NCBI RefSeq assembly: GCF_000385135.1
Contig: NZ_ARQM01000010.1
Location: 1,798,001-1,862,000 of the forward strand
Source: Promicromonospora sukumoe 327MFSha3.1
GTDB lineage: Bacteria; Actinomycetota; Actinomycetes; Actinomycetales; Cellulomonadaceae
Direction of reading: 5' to 3'
Length of the DNA stretch: 64,000 nt
Shown here: positions 17,416 to 26,278 of the stretch, piece by piece
Layout of the letters: each line of letters begins with the position of its first letter
Numbering within the stretch: position 1 is the stretch's first letter
Made by a program: the position numbers and the translations under genes
The notes under the pieces: generated by a model
Databases searched by the model: none
The model's input: only the letters and a program-made list of their open reading frames with translations
What the model was told of the DNA's origin: nothing

Positions 17416-17828
17416 TGGACAACGCCGTGCGCCGGGCCGTCGAGATCACCCCGGCCGCCTCGACGCGGCAGCGGATCGTCGACATCACCACCACGGGGCG
17501 GCGGAGCGGCCTGCCCCGGCGGATCGAGATCTTCTTCTACCACGTGGCCGGCCGCACCTACCTGTGCAGCGGCACGGTCGACCGGCCGAGCTGGTACGTC
17601 AACCTGGTGGCCGAGCCGGCGCTGACCTTCCACCTCAAGCACGGCGTACGGGCGGACCTGCGGGCCACGGCGCGCCCGGTCACGGACGAGCTGGAGCGGC
17701 GCGCGGTGCTCACCGAGATCGTGGCCGACCTGAACCAGCCCGCCAACCCAGGACATCTGGCCCAGCCGGTCGACCTGGAGGGCTGGGTGCGCGACAGCCG
17801 GCTGGTCGAGGTGACGTTCCTGGACTGA
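17415..17828 (+). CDS. Deazaflavin (F420)-dependent nitroreductase family protein
   Basis: 137 residues of the DUF385 / deazaflavin-dependent nitroreductase family: TTTGRRSGLPRRIEIFFYHV and SWYVNLVAEPALTFHL match the split-barrel fold, with the G-R-x-S-G cofactor-site motif. ATG overlaps the SDR stop by one base. Members use F420H2 to reduce quinones, nitro compounds or enones. Together with the LLM-type enzyme at 61294-62187 it indicates the host makes F420. Confidence 0.82.
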   Translation: MDNAVRRAVEITPAASTRQRIVDITTTGRRSGLPRRIEIFFYHVAGRTYLCSGTVDRPSWYVNLVAEPALTFHLKHGVRADLRATARPVTDELERRAVLTEIVADLNQPANPGHLAQPVDLEGWVRDSRLVEVTFLD

Positions 17829-17914
17829 GCCGTTCCCGGGCGAGTCGTGCCTGGCCCGGGGGCTGCGGATGCGACACGACCGGTTGTCCCCTATGAATGT
17901 ACTTCGCGCGGATC

Positions 17915-17931
17915 GTGTGGCCCGGCCACAC
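17915..17931. terminator. Palindrome between the F420-type gene and the glycosyltransferase
   Basis: GTGTGGCC-C-GGCCACAC, a perfect stem of 8 bp with a one-base centre, in the 141-bp gap. Could be a terminator stem or an operator; no T-run. Confidence 0.4.
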
Positions 17932-17969
17932 CGCGCGAGCTCATTCGACAGGCAGGGGGCCGCGAGCGC

Positions 17970-19214
17970 GTGAAGGTATCCGTGTTCACACCGAGTCACG
18001 CGCCGGCGTACCTCGACGACTGCTACCGCAGCGTCGTCGCGCAGACCCACCAGGACTGGGAGTGGGTCATCCTCCTCAACGGTGACGCCGAGTGGGAGCC
18101 GCCGTCGCCGGACCCGCGCATCCGGGTCCTGCGCGGGGCGGCGACTGGTCTGGTGGGTGCGCTCAAGCGCGAGGCGTGCGCGCTCGCGACCGGTGAGGTG
18201 CTGCTCGAGCTGGATCACGACGACGTCCTCGCGCCGCGCTGCCTGGCCGAGGTGGTGGCCGCGTTCGACCGGCATCGCGAGGCGGTGCTGGTGTACTCGG
18301 ACTTCGCGCAGGTCAACGCGGATGGCTCGCCCAACTTCGACACCTTCAACCCGGCGATGGGCTGGGAGTACGCGCCCGCGAACGTGAACCAGATGCTGGT
18401 CAACCGGTGCCGCGCGCTCGCCCCGAGCCCGCACAACGTCGGGTACATCTGGTACGCGCCCAACCATGTGCGTGCGTTCCGGCGCACGGCGTACGAGCGG
18501 GTGGGCGGGTACGACGCCACGCTCGAGGTGCTCGACGACCAGGACCTGATGATGCGCCTGTTCGAGGTCGGGGACTTCCACCACGTCGACGCCTGCCTCT
18601 ACCTGCAGCGGATCCACGACCGCAACACGCAGCGCGAGGGGCGCATCAACAAGCTGATCCAGCAGGAGACGGTGCGGCTCTACCACCGGGGCGTCGGGGG
18701 GCTCGCCGTGGCCTGGGCCAAGCGGAACGGCCTGGCGTCGCTCGACCTGCACACCGCGCAGTGGCCCGACCGGACGCTCGTGCCCGGCGCGGACGACCTC
18801 GGGATCGACGCGCGCGACCCGGTGCTGCCCTACGGGGACGGCGAGGTGGGCGTGATCGTCGCGACCGAGCTGTTGCAGCGGGTGCCGGACCGGCTCGCGT
18901 TCTTCACGGAGTGCCACCGCGTCCTCGCGCACGGCGGCCTGGTCCTGACGACGACGCCGAGCACCGACGGGCGCGGCGCCTTCCAGGACCCGACCCACGT
19001 GGCGTTCTGGAACCAGAACAGCTTCTGGTACCTCACCCAGGCGCCGCTGCGCGAGCGGGCGTTCCCGGGCAGCTCGCACCTGCGGTTCCAGGTCAGCGGG
19101 CTGCGCACGTACTTCCCGACCGAGTTCGACCGGACGCACGACATCTCCTACGTGGGCGCCAACCTGCTCGCGATCAAGGACGGCCCGCGACAGGGCGGCC
19201 CGCTGCTCTGCTGA
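17970..19214 (+). CDS. Family 2 glycosyltransferase fused to a truncated methyltransferase-like domain
   Basis: 414 residues from GTG 17970 (an upstream frame to 17847 has no ribosome site or domain). Residues 1-230 are a GT-A fold: VSVFTPSHAPAYLDDCYRSV, LLELDHDDVL with the metal-binding acidic motif, and LEVLDDQDLMMRLFEVG. Residues about 270-370 read like the second half of a class I methyltransferase (LPYGDGEVGVIVATELLQRV, then the FFTECHRVLAHGGLVLTTTPS segment), but the SAM-binding GxGxG half is missing. Likely makes a cell-surface glycan; the second domain may be structural. Ends just before a family C hairpin. Confidence 0.82.
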   Translation: MKVSVFTPSHAPAYLDDCYRSVVAQTHQDWEWVILLNGDAEWEPPSPDPRIRVLRGAATGLVGALKREACALATGEVLLELDHDDVLAPRCLAEVVAAFDRHREAVLVYSDFAQVNADGSPNFDTFNPAMGWEYAPANVNQMLVNRCRALAPSPHNVGYIWYAPNHVRAFRRTAYERVGGYDATLEVLDDQDLMMRLFEVGDFHHVDACLYLQRIHDRNTQREGRINKLIQQETVRLYHRGVGGLAVAWAKRNGLASLDLHTAQWPDRTLVPGADDLGIDARDPVLPYGDGEVGVIVATELLQRVPDRLAFFTECHRVLAHGGLVLTTTPSTDGRGAFQDPTHVAFWNQNSFWYLTQAPLRERAFPGSSHLRFQVSGLRTYFPTEFDRTHDISYVGANLLAIKDGPRQGGPLLC

Positions 19215-19220
19215 GCCCGT

Positions 19221-19260
19221 GTCAGACGTACAGGTCACTCTGGTGACCTGTACGTCTGAC
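19221..19260. repeat. Long hairpin between converging genes, family C copy 1
   Basis: Perfect 18-bp arms GTCAGACGTACAGGTCAC (19221-19238) and complement (19243-19260), loop TCTG. A second copy with changed but mostly compensated inner bases is at 39075-39124. Confidence 0.92.
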
Positions 19261-19274
19261 AGGTGCGGGCTTGC

Positions 19275-22200
19275 TCAGCGCGAGACCTGCTGGACGTTGA
19301 CGGCGCCGACGAACCCGGCGAGGTTCGTCGTGCCGTGGGTGACGTTCCGGTTGCCGTTGAAGAGCTGCAGCGTGCCGCCCGTGGTCGAGATCGTGATCGT
19401 GTTGGAGACGTAGCCGTCCTGGTTCGACAGGGTCGACGTCGTCGACCTGATCCGCGAGCCCGCGACCTCGTTGCCGCCGAGCACCAGGTAGGCCGAGACG
19501 ATCTCGGTGTAGGCGTTCAGGAGGTCGCCGACGGCGTCGGCCGACCAGGAGTAGGTGACGACGTACGTCCCCGCCGGCAGGGTGATCCCGCCGTTGTTGA
19601 GCGCCACCCCGGTGCCGTAGGTGGTGCCCGCCGTGGTCAGGGGGATCAGGGTGTTCGCGTTCTGTGCTGCCGTCGAGGTCGTGTAGAAGTATCCGCCGTT
19701 CGCGGGAGCCGCGGCGCCCTGCGCGCCCTGGGGTCCGGCCGCGCCCTGCGGGCCCGCCGCCCCTTGCGGTCCGACGGCGCCCTGCGGGCCGGCCGGCCCC
19801 TGCGCGCCGGCGGTACCGGCTGCGCCCTGGGCGCCCGCGGTGCCCTGCGCTCCGGTCGTGCCCTGTGCGCCGGTCGCACCCTGGGAACCCGTCGCGCCCT
19901 GCACGCCCTGGGGCCCTTGCGGCCCGGCGGGACCCTGCGGGCCCTGGGGGCCGGTGAGGCCCTGTGGGCCAGTGGGGCCTTGGGCGCCGGCGGTGCCGTT
20001 GGCGCCCTGGGGGCCGGTGGGGCCCTGTGCACCGGTGGGGCCCTGTGCACCGGTGGCGCCTTGGGCTCCGGTGGTGCCCTGTGAACCCGTCGCGCCCTGC
20101 GGGCCGGCTGCTCCCTGGTTTCCCTGCGCTCCGGTGGCGCCCTGGGGTCCTGTTGCGCCGGGGGTTCCTTGGGGTCCGGTTGTGCCGGGGGTTCCTTGGG
20201 CGCCGGTCGCGCCCTGTGCACCGGCTGCGCCCTGCGGTCCTGCGAGCCCCTGAGGGCCGGCAGGCCCTTGGCTGCCGGTAGCGCCCTGTGCACCCGTGCC
20301 GCCTTGTGCGCCCTGGGGGCCCGTGGGCCCCTGGGGGCCGTCGGCTCCGTCTGTTCCGTCGGCGCCGTCGGCACCCTGCGGTCCTGTCGCGCCGTCGGCG
20401 CCCTGAGAGCCGGTCGCTCCCTGTGGGCCAGTCGCGCCGTCCGAACCCTGCGCGCCGTCGGCTCCTTGAGGACCCTGCGCTCCGTCGGTGCCGTCGGTAC
20501 CGGCAGCGCCCTGGGGTCCGGCGGGGCCTTGTGCGCCCGCTGCGCCCTGCGCTCCGTCGGTGCCATCCGCGCCCTGAGGTCCGGCGGGCCCCTGCGGTCC
20601 GTCAGACCCCTGCGCGCCGGTTGCTCCTTGGGCACCGGCTGCTCCCTGTGCGCCCTGCGCGCCCTGAGGTCCGGCAGGTCCCTGGGGGCCGTCGGCGCCG
20701 TCGGTCCCGTCGGTGCCGTCTGCGCCCTGGGCACCGTCCGCGCCCTGCGGTCCGCCTGGTCCTTGGGGGCCGTCGGCACCCTGGGCACCGGTGGATCCTT
20801 GGGCTCCGTCGGCACCCTGCGGTCCGGTGGCGCCGTCTGCTCCGTCGGATCCCTGGGCGCCAGTTGCGCCTTGTGCGCCCATGTCGCCCTGGGCACCTTG
20901 GGGGCCGTCCGGTCCCTGTGGGCCGTCGGCCCCATCCGTCCCGTCAGCTCCATCGGAACCCTGCGGTCCGGCGGGTCCCTGAGGCCCGTCAGATCCCTGA
21001 GCGCCGGTTGCTCCTTGGGCACCGGTTGCACCCTGAGCGCCCTGGGAGCCGTCGGCTCCGTTCGCGCCCTGCGGGCCTGTCGCGCCGTCGGCACCCTGAG
21101 CACCAGTTGCGCCCTGCGCACCTGTGTCGCCTTGTGCACCTTGGGGGCCAGTAGGCCCCTGTGGGCCGTCGGCCCCATTCGCCCCGTCGGCTCCGTCAGC
21201 GCCCTGGGCGCCGGTCGCACCCTGCGGGCCTTCGGCTCCCGCCGCGCCGTCCGCGCCCTGAGCACCCTGCGCGCCGGCCTGACCCTCCGGGCCGGTGTCG
21301 CCCTGCGGGCCTTGCGGTCCAGCCGGGCCCTGGACGCCTCCGGGTCCGGCCGCGCCGTCAGCGCCCTGGGGTCCGGTGGGGCCTTGGGGTCCGTCAGCAC
21401 CTTGAGCGCCGACAGCGCCCTGGGCTCCTTGCGCGCCATCGGCGCCTCGTGCACCGTCAGCGCCCTGAGGTCCAGCAGGTCCCTGCGGTCCGTTGGCACC
21501 GGTCGCCCCCTGAGCACCGTCGGCACCTGTCGCGCCCTGCGCTCCGTCGGCACCCTGAGCGCCATCCGCTCCGTCGGCTCCTTGGGCGCCCTGCGCGCCG
21601 TCTGATCCGTCCGTGCCCGCGGCGCCCTGCGGTCCGGTGGGGCCCTGCGGGCCCTCGGCTCCTTGCGCGCCCTGGGCGCCGTCCGATCCGTCCGCGCCCT
21701 GCGCGCCGTCGGCTCCGTCGGCGCCGTCCGTTCCCGCGGCGCCCTGCGGTCCATCGGCACCGTCGGATCCGTCGGCACCATCTGCGCCCTGCGCACCTGT
21801 CGCGCCCTGCGCTCCTTCAGCACCGTCGGCTCCTTGCGGGCCGGTTGCACCCTGCGGGCCGGCGGCGCCGTCGGCCCCGTCCTCGCCGTCAGCGCCCTGC
21901 GCCCCGTCGGCACCTTGCGGCCCCGTCGCCCCCGGTGCTCCCTCGGCGCCCTGGGGTCCGTCGGCGCCCTGAGCGCCGGTCGCGCCGTCGGCTCCCTGCG
22001 CGCCTTGCGGTCCGATCACACCCTGCGGTCCCGCAGGACCTTGCGCCCCGTCGGCCCCGTCCTCGCCGTCTGCCCCGTCCGCGCCATCGATCCCGTCGGC
22101 ACCCCGTTCGCCCTGCGCCCCAGCCTCACCCTGGGGCCCGACGCCGCCGTCAGCCCCCTGGGGCCCCACCGACCCATCCGCCCCGGCCTCACCCTGCTCG

Positions 22201-22478
22201 CCAGGAGGCCCGGCCGACCCGCTCGGCCCCATGGCCCCCTGCGCACCCGTGGCGCCCTGCGGCCCGACCGGTCCGGTGGCGCCCGTCTCACCCGGCTCGC
22301 CCGTACCGGCGTCGGCCTCGCCGAAGACCGGGCCCCGCAGGCCGGGCGGTTGCTGCCCCTCCCACGGGTGGTCCGGCCCCGTCGCCGCATCGGCGGCGAC
22401 ACGGTCGCCGGCCAGGAACAGGACCGCCGTCGCACCCACGGTCAGGGTGGTTCGCCCGGCGCGTCTGTACCAGGTCAA
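19275..22478 (-). CDS. Long collagen-like surface protein with C-terminal globular head
   Basis: 1067 residues. N-terminus has a hydrophobic signal/anchor ([15 protein letters not shown]). From about residue 60 to 920 it is an unbroken run of Gly-X-Y triplets ([15 protein letters not shown] are most common), about 285 triplets. The last about 140 residues ([19 protein letters not shown] and onward, [37 protein letters not shown]) form a beta-rich head like the C1q/TNF-like trimer heads of BclA-type bacterial collagens. Start is TTG 22478 with GGAGAG upstream, overlapping the stop of the preceding gene (TTGA). No LPxTG motif. Probably an exported trimeric fibre; function unknown. Confidence 0.88.
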   Translation of the reverse strand: MTWYRRAGRTTLTVGATAVLFLAGDRVAADAATGPDHPWEGQQPPGLRGPVFGEADAGTGEPGETGATGPVGPQGATGAQGAMGPSGSAGPPGEQGEAGADGSVGPQGADGGVGPQGEAGAQGERGADGIDGADGADGEDGADGAQGPAGPQGVIGPQGAQGADGATGAQGADGPQGAEGAPGATGPQGADGAQGADGEDGADGAAGPQGATGPQGADGAEGAQGATGAQGADGADGSDGADGPQGAAGTDGADGADGAQGADGSDGAQGAQGAEGPQGPTGPQGAAGTDGSDGAQGAQGADGADGAQGADGAQGATGADGAQGATGANGPQGPAGPQGADGARGADGAQGAQGAVGAQGADGPQGPTGPQGADGAAGPGGVQGPAGPQGPQGDTGPEGQAGAQGAQGADGAAGAEGPQGATGAQGADGADGANGADGPQGPTGPQGAQGDTGAQGATGAQGADGATGPQGANGADGSQGAQGATGAQGATGAQGSDGPQGPAGPQGSDGADGTDGADGPQGPDGPQGAQGDMGAQGATGAQGSDGADGATGPQGADGAQGSTGAQGADGPQGPGGPQGADGAQGADGTDGTDGADGPQGPAGPQGAQGAQGAAGAQGATGAQGSDGPQGPAGPQGADGTDGAQGAAGAQGPAGPQGAAGTDGTDGAQGPQGADGAQGSDGATGPQGATGSQGADGATGPQGADGADGTDGADGPQGPTGPQGAQGGTGAQGATGSQGPAGPQGLAGPQGAAGAQGATGAQGTPGTTGPQGTPGATGPQGATGAQGNQGAAGPQGATGSQGTTGAQGATGAQGPTGAQGPTGPQGANGTAGAQGPTGPQGLTGPQGPQGPAGPQGPQGVQGATGSQGATGAQGTTGAQGTAGAQGAAGTAGAQGPAGPQGAVGPQGAAGPQGAAGPQGAQGAAAPANGGYFYTTSTAAQNANTLIPLTTAGTTYGTGVALNNGGITLPAGTYVVTYSWSADAVGDLLNAYTEIVSAYLVLGGNEVAGSRIRSTTSTLSNQDGYVSNTITISTTGGTLQLFNGNRNVTHGTTNLAGFVGAVNVQQVSR
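19713..22301 (-). repeat. Collagen Gly-X-Y coding repeat
   Basis: About 2.6 kb of degenerate 9-bp units coding for Gly-X-Y. The repeat keeps several other frames open on both strands, which creates large false ORFs here. Expected to be prone to slippage and recombination. Confidence 0.92.
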
Positions 22479-23056
22479 CGCGTCTCTCCGCCGACGAGAC
22501 TGATCGAGCCGTCGTCGGTCAGCTTCTTCGACTCGTTCTTCTCGGGCGAGAAGACCTCAACCTGGAAAGCGGCATTCTGGAATGAGAAGTATGTCGAGAG
22601 CGGGCGGTCGTCGAACACGGCGATCACCGCGCCGCTCTTGCTCTTCTCGACGGTCGCGAGATCCTTGTCCGCGGACTTCAGCCCCTCGTATCCGGTGATG
22701 GCGTCATAGGTGGCGACGGTGAGGTACTTGTCGGAGTCGCCCGCCTTCTTACCCTCTGGGATATAGCGGACGAAAGTCCCGCTGCTGGCGGTGTGCGTCA
22801 GCTCGATCTGGGTGTCGGGGATCTCCCCGGCCCAGTAGAGGGGGTAGTGGTCGGCGGAGAACTCTTCGAGCGCCTCGGCGGACACGACGGTGGGCACTCC
22901 GACCCGGACGTCGTCGGCGGCGGCGATGGCAGCGGCGGCGGCCTGGTCGGCGCTGTTCGCCTGGGCGCCCCGGATCGACCAGCTCCCGACGGCGACGGCG
23001 ACGAGCAGGACGAGGGCGGCCAGCGCCCCGAGAGTGACCTTCGCTGATGTCCGCAA
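22475..23056 (-). CDS. Small membrane-anchored extracellular protein, partner of the collagen-like protein
   Basis: 193 residues with an N-terminal membrane helix or signal anchor ([20 protein letters not shown]) and an outer domain rich in charged and polar residues ([72 protein letters not shown]). I do not recognise the fold. Starts TTG 23056 with only a weak ribosome site. Its stop overlaps the TTG of the collagen-like gene, so the two are translated together, suggesting joint assembly or display. Confidence 0.75.
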   Translation of the reverse strand: MRTSAKVTLGALAALVLLVAVAVGSWSIRGAQANSADQAAAAAIAAADDVRVGVPTVVSAEALEEFSADHYPLYWAGEIPDTQIELTHTASSGTFVRYIPEGKKAGDSDKYLTVATYDAITGYEGLKSADKDLATVEKSKSGAVIAVFDDRPLSTYFSFQNAAFQVEVFSPEKNESKKLTDDGSISLVGGETR

Positions 23057-23284
23057 GAAAACCGCCCGGGTGTGAGTTCTCGACAGGGAATGCTGTCCAT
23101 GTCACACCAGAAATAGTGTTGTCGCAATACGGCCCACAGTGGCGTATTCATGGGTTCTGTCTTGAGTTGACGCCCAATAGGGAAATGGGCGGATATTGGT
23201 CACGCCGGTGCCGGGCCGAAGCCGCTGTCGGACGAACGTTCCGCTCACCGTGCCCGCGGCGCAATGGTGGGCCAGTATGTCCGC
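23057..23284. promoter_or_regulatory. Divergent promoter region between the collagen operon and yibE/F
   Basis: 228 bp, clearly richer in A and T than its surroundings (about 23090-23210), as expected of a promoter. It holds a dyad CGCCCA-N9-TGGGCG at 23171-23191 with a TTGACG just before it. CAGTAT stands 6 nt before ATG 23285. No further gene seen. Confidence 0.45.
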
Positions 23285-24511
23285 ATGGCGCACGCTTCCT
23301 CGCACGGTTCGGCGGGTCCTGCCGCGCCGAAGACCACGTTCTTCCTGGTCATGATCCTGGTATCGGCGCTCCTCGCGACGCTGGCCGGGCTCTGGCTGCT
23401 GTGGCCCGCCGGCGGTGACGTGCCCGACCGGGTTCCGGCCCGCGCGGAGGGGACGTCGTTCGTGGACGTCACGGTGGCCGGTCCCGCGGACCCGGCCACG
23501 GGCGCCGTCCCGGTCGAGCTCGCGGACGGCACCGCCTCCCGGATGCAGTCCCCGGGGCCCTCGGTCCCGCTCGAGCCCGGTGACCGCATCACCGCCGTCG
23601 ACATCTCGCAGGTCTCCCAGCCCGGCATCGACCCGCTCGTGTTCCTGGACTTCCAGCGCGAGCTGCCCATCGCCCTGTTGGCGGTCGCCTACGCGCTGGT
23701 GGTGCTGCTCGTCGCGCGCTGGCGCGGGCTGGCGGCCATGGCGGGACTGGGGCTCGCGTTCGTGGTGCTCCTGGGGTTCACGATGCCGGCCCTGCTGGCG
23801 GGGCAGAACGCGTTCGGCGTGGCGCTGGTGACGTCCTCCCTGATCATGTTCGTCACCCTGTACCTGGCGCACGGGTTGTCGGCACGCACCTCGACCGCCC
23901 TGCTCGGCACGCTGGTCGGCCTGGCGCTGACCGCGGGCATCGCGGCCTGGGCCTCGCGCGCCGCGCAGATCACCGGCACCACCGACGAGGCCTCCGCGTT
24001 CCTGCCGTCCAGCGCGCCCGGCGCGGACCTGCGGGGGATCGCGCTGTGCGGCATCGTGCTCGCCGGCATGGGTGTGCTCAACGACGTCACCATCACGCAG
24101 GCCTCGGCCGTGTGGGAGCTGCGCGCTGTCGCGCCGACAGCGACCCGGGCCGAGCTGTTCACGAGCGCCATGCGGATCGGGCGCGACCACATCGCCTCGA
24201 CCGTCTACACGATCGCCTTCGCGTACGTGGGTGCCGCCCTGCCGCTGCTGATGATGGTCTGGCTCGTCGACCAGTCGCCGGCCACGGCCCTCACCTCGGG
24301 CGAGATCGCCGAGGAGGTGGTCCGCACCCTCGTCGGCTCCATCGGCCTCGTGCTCGCCATCCCGGTCACCACCGCCATCGCGACGCTCACCGTCCCGGGG
24401 CCGACGACGGAACAGGCGGGCGGCCCGGGCCTCGAGCCGTCGTCGGACCCCGAGCTGATGGCGCCGGTCTCGGAGGCCTGGGCCGCCGAGGCGCGGACCC
24501 CGGGTTCCTGA
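23285..24511 (+). CDS. YibE/F family membrane protein
   Basis: About 408 residues. Membrane helix near the N-terminus (FFLVMILVSALLATLAGLWL), an extracytoplasmic domain of about 100 residues (GTSFVDVTVAGP and onward, LEPGDRITAVDISQ), then seven or so helices with the family pattern (IALLAVAYALVVLLVARWRG; GMGVLNDVTITQASAVWELR; STVYTIAFAYVGAALPLLMM). ATG 23285 is used: a CAGTAT hexamer lies 6 nt upstream and no ribosome site exists; an ATG at 23264 is possible. Function in the family is unsettled (membrane transport suggested). Confidence 0.85.
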   Translation: MAHASSHGSAGPAAPKTTFFLVMILVSALLATLAGLWLLWPAGGDVPDRVPARAEGTSFVDVTVAGPADPATGAVPVELADGTASRMQSPGPSVPLEPGDRITAVDISQVSQPGIDPLVFLDFQRELPIALLAVAYALVVLLVARWRGLAAMAGLGLAFVVLLGFTMPALLAGQNAFGVALVTSSLIMFVTLYLAHGLSARTSTALLGTLVGLALTAGIAAWASRAAQITGTTDEASAFLPSSAPGADLRGIALCGIVLAGMGVLNDVTITQASAVWELRAVAPTATRAELFTSAMRIGRDHIASTVYTIAFAYVGAALPLLMMVWLVDQSPATALTSGEIAEEVVRTLVGSIGLVLAIPVTTAIATLTVPGPTTEQAGGPGLEPSSDPELMAPVSEAWAAEARTPGS

Positions 24512-24540
24512 CCGGGCGGGCTCCGGCCCGGCCCGGCGCT

Positions 24541-24556
24541 GGCCCGACGTCGGGCC
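24541..24556. terminator. Perfect 16-bp palindrome after yibE/F
   Basis: GGCCCGACGTCGGGCC, 30 bp after the yibE/F stop. GC-rich stem without a T-run; probable terminator, typical of high-GC hosts. Confidence 0.5.
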
Positions 24557-24574
24557 GCCGCGTCGTGCCGGAGA

Positions 24575-24587
24575 CTGTCCTGGACAG
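24575..24587. promoter_or_regulatory. Small operator-like palindrome at the oxidoreductase ribosome site
   Basis: CTGTCC-T-GGACAG, perfect, ends 12 bp before ATG 24600 and abuts the AGAGAGGA ribosome site. A bound protein or hairpin here would block translation or elongation. Confidence 0.4.
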
Positions 24588-24599
24588 AGAGGACGCACC

Positions 24600-25496
24600 A
24601 TGCGCGCAGTAGTTTTCGACGAGTTCGGCGGGCCCGAGGTGCTGCACCTCGGCCAAGCCCCGGAGCCCCAGGCCGGACCCGGGCAGGTCCGGGTGCGGGT
24701 TGAGGCGGTGGCCCTCAACCCCTTCGACGGCAAGGTCCGCTCGGGGGCCATGGAGTCCGCGTTCCGCACGCGGCTGCCGGGGTCGCCCGGGCTGGAGGCC
24801 GCCGGCGTCGTCGACCAGGTGGGGCCCGACGTCGCCGGGGTCGCCCCGGGCGACCGCGTCACCGGATGGACCAGCCGGGGCGCGGCGGAGCTCGCCCTGC
24901 TCAAGCTGTGGGCGCCCGTGCCCGACGGGCTCGCCGCCACCCAGGCGGCCGCGCTGCCCGTCGCCGGGGAGGCCGCGCGGCGCTCGCTGCGCATCCTGCG
25001 CCCGGCGGCGGGGGAGATGCTGCTGGTGCACGGGGCCAGCGGCGTCATCGGCTCGCTCGTGACCCAGCTCGCGGTGGCCGCGGGCGTGCGGGTCATCGGC
25101 ACGGCGTCGCCGGACAACCAGGACCGGGTCGCGGCCCTGGGCGCGACGCCCACCACCTACGGGCCGGGGCTGGTGGACCGCGTCCGCGCGCTCGCCCCCG
25201 CCGTCGACGCCGTGCTCGACACCACCGGCCGCGGCGTGCTCCCGGACAGCATCGAGCTGCGGGGCGGGACCGACCGCGTGCTCACCCTCGCGGACGACGC
25301 GGCCCGCGGGCTGGGCGTCGAGTTCACCGAGCGGTCCGAGCCGTCGGCCGAGGACCTCGCGGACCTGATCGGCGCCGTCGTCCGCGGTGAGGTGTCGGTG
25401 CCGGTCGCGCACGTGCTGCCGCTGGAGGAAGCGGCTCGGGCCCAGGCACTGGTCGACGGCGGACGCGCCGGCGGCAAGGTCGTGCTCGTGCCCTGA
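24600..25496 (+). CDS. NADP-dependent oxidoreductase, quinone oxidoreductase type (zinc-independent MDR)
   Basis: 298 residues. GroES-like half (MRAVVFDEFGGPEVLHLGQA; ALNPFDGKVRSG; GLEAAGVVDQVGPDVAGV) and Rossmann half with LLVHGASGVIGSLVTQLAV, a variant of the family AxxGxxG loop. No zinc ligands, so quinone- or enone-reductase type. ATG has AGAGAGGA upstream. It is 71 bp before a TetR gene's ATG in the same direction, with that regulator's operator in the gap, so the two may be separate transcripts. Confidence 0.88.
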   Translation: MRAVVFDEFGGPEVLHLGQAPEPQAGPGQVRVRVEAVALNPFDGKVRSGAMESAFRTRLPGSPGLEAAGVVDQVGPDVAGVAPGDRVTGWTSRGAAELALLKLWAPVPDGLAATQAAALPVAGEAARRSLRILRPAAGEMLLVHGASGVIGSLVTQLAVAAGVRVIGTASPDNQDRVAALGATPTTYGPGLVDRVRALAPAVDAVLDTTGRGVLPDSIELRGGTDRVLTLADDAARGLGVEFTERSEPSAEDLADLIGAVVRGEVSVPVAHVLPLEEAARAQALVDGGRAGGKVVLVP

Positions 25497-25502
25497 CTTC
25501 AC

Positions 25503-25566
25503 CGCACCTCCGTAGCGACCCACTCGTAGTGACCCATAGGGTATTTTGGGTCACTACGGAGGTGCG
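25503..25566. promoter_or_regulatory. Nested inverted repeats at the tetR start
   Basis: Outer arms of 20 bp (25503-25522 and 25547-25566, one mismatch) and an inner pair GTAGTGACCCA / TGGGTCACTAC (25526-25536 and 25547-25557) share the same right arm. Three half-sites GTAGYGACCCA result. The right outer arm contains the GGAGG ribosome site of the tetR gene; the left arm contains its complement CCTCC. Confidence 0.8.
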
Positions 25567-25567
25567 T

Positions 25568-26278
25568 ATGCCCAGACCGACCATCCCGGACCGCCGGGAG
25601 ACCCTGCTCGACGTCGCCGAGCGCCTTGTGCTCGACCGCGGCTTCGACGCCATGTCCGTCCAGTCCGTGGCCGACGCCGCGGGCGTGAGCAAGGGCGGCA
25701 TCTACCGCGAGTTCGCGTCCAAGCACGAGCTGCTCGACGCCGTCCTGCAGCGCTCGACCGTCCGGCTCGGCGACCGCGTGGACGCGCTCACGGCGCACCT
25801 GCCCCGCCCGGTGCCGCTCAGCGCGCTGTACCGCGCCGGGGTCGAGGCGCTTCTGGACGACCCGCTGATGTCCGCCGCGATGCTCGACGACCGCGCCGTG
25901 CTCGGCGACCACGTGCGCGCCGTCGGCCCCGACCGGTACCGCGCCCGGTTCCGCTGGATCACGGGGCACATCGAGGAGCTGCGGGCCGCCGGGCAGGTAC
26001 GCGCCGACGTCGACCCGGAGGCCGTCTCGCTCGCCCTGTCGAGCGTGACGATCGGGCTGCTGTCGGCGTCGGCGCTGATCGGGCCGCTGACCTCCGAGCA
26101 GCTCCGGGCCGCCCTCGGGGTGGTGGCGGAGCTGGTGCGCGTGGGGATCGACGGCGAGGGAGGCGGTGCTGGCGACGGCGGAGCTGGCGACGGCGGTGTG
26201 GGTGGCGGCGGTGCCGGCGGCGACGCCGCAGGTGGCCGGGACACGGCCGGGACGATGCATGACGAGGAGGAGCGATGA
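25568..26278 (+). CDS. TetR family transcriptional regulator with glycine-rich tail
   Basis: 236 residues from ATG 25568 (GGAGG 5 nt upstream; the frame from 25529 would start inside the operator). HTH at about residues 28-50 (MSVQSVADAAGVSKGGIYRE) and ligand domain following. The last 40 residues are almost entirely Gly, Ala and Asp (GEGGGAGDGGAGDGGVGGGG), an odd low-complexity tail. Its stop overlaps the ATG of the hydrolase, so they form an operon. It probably controls itself and that hydrolase. Confidence 0.9.
   Translation: MPRPTIPDRRETLLDVAERLVLDRGFDAMSVQSVADAAGVSKGGIYREFASKHELLDAVLQRSTVRLGDRVDALTAHLPRPVPLSALYRAGVEALLDDPLMSAAMLDDRAVLGDHVRAVGPDRYRARFRWITGHIEELRAAGQVRADVDPEAVSLALSSVTIGLLSASALIGPLTSEQLRAALGVVAELVRVGIDGEGGGAGDGGAGDGGVGGGGAGGDAAGGRDTAGTMHDEEER

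Noticed and set aside
19646-22709. Large open frames on both strands through the collagen gene
   Set aside because: They follow from the 9-bp Gly-X-Y periodicity. Their repeats have no known fold and no signal sequence, while the chosen frame has signal, triplets and a globular head.
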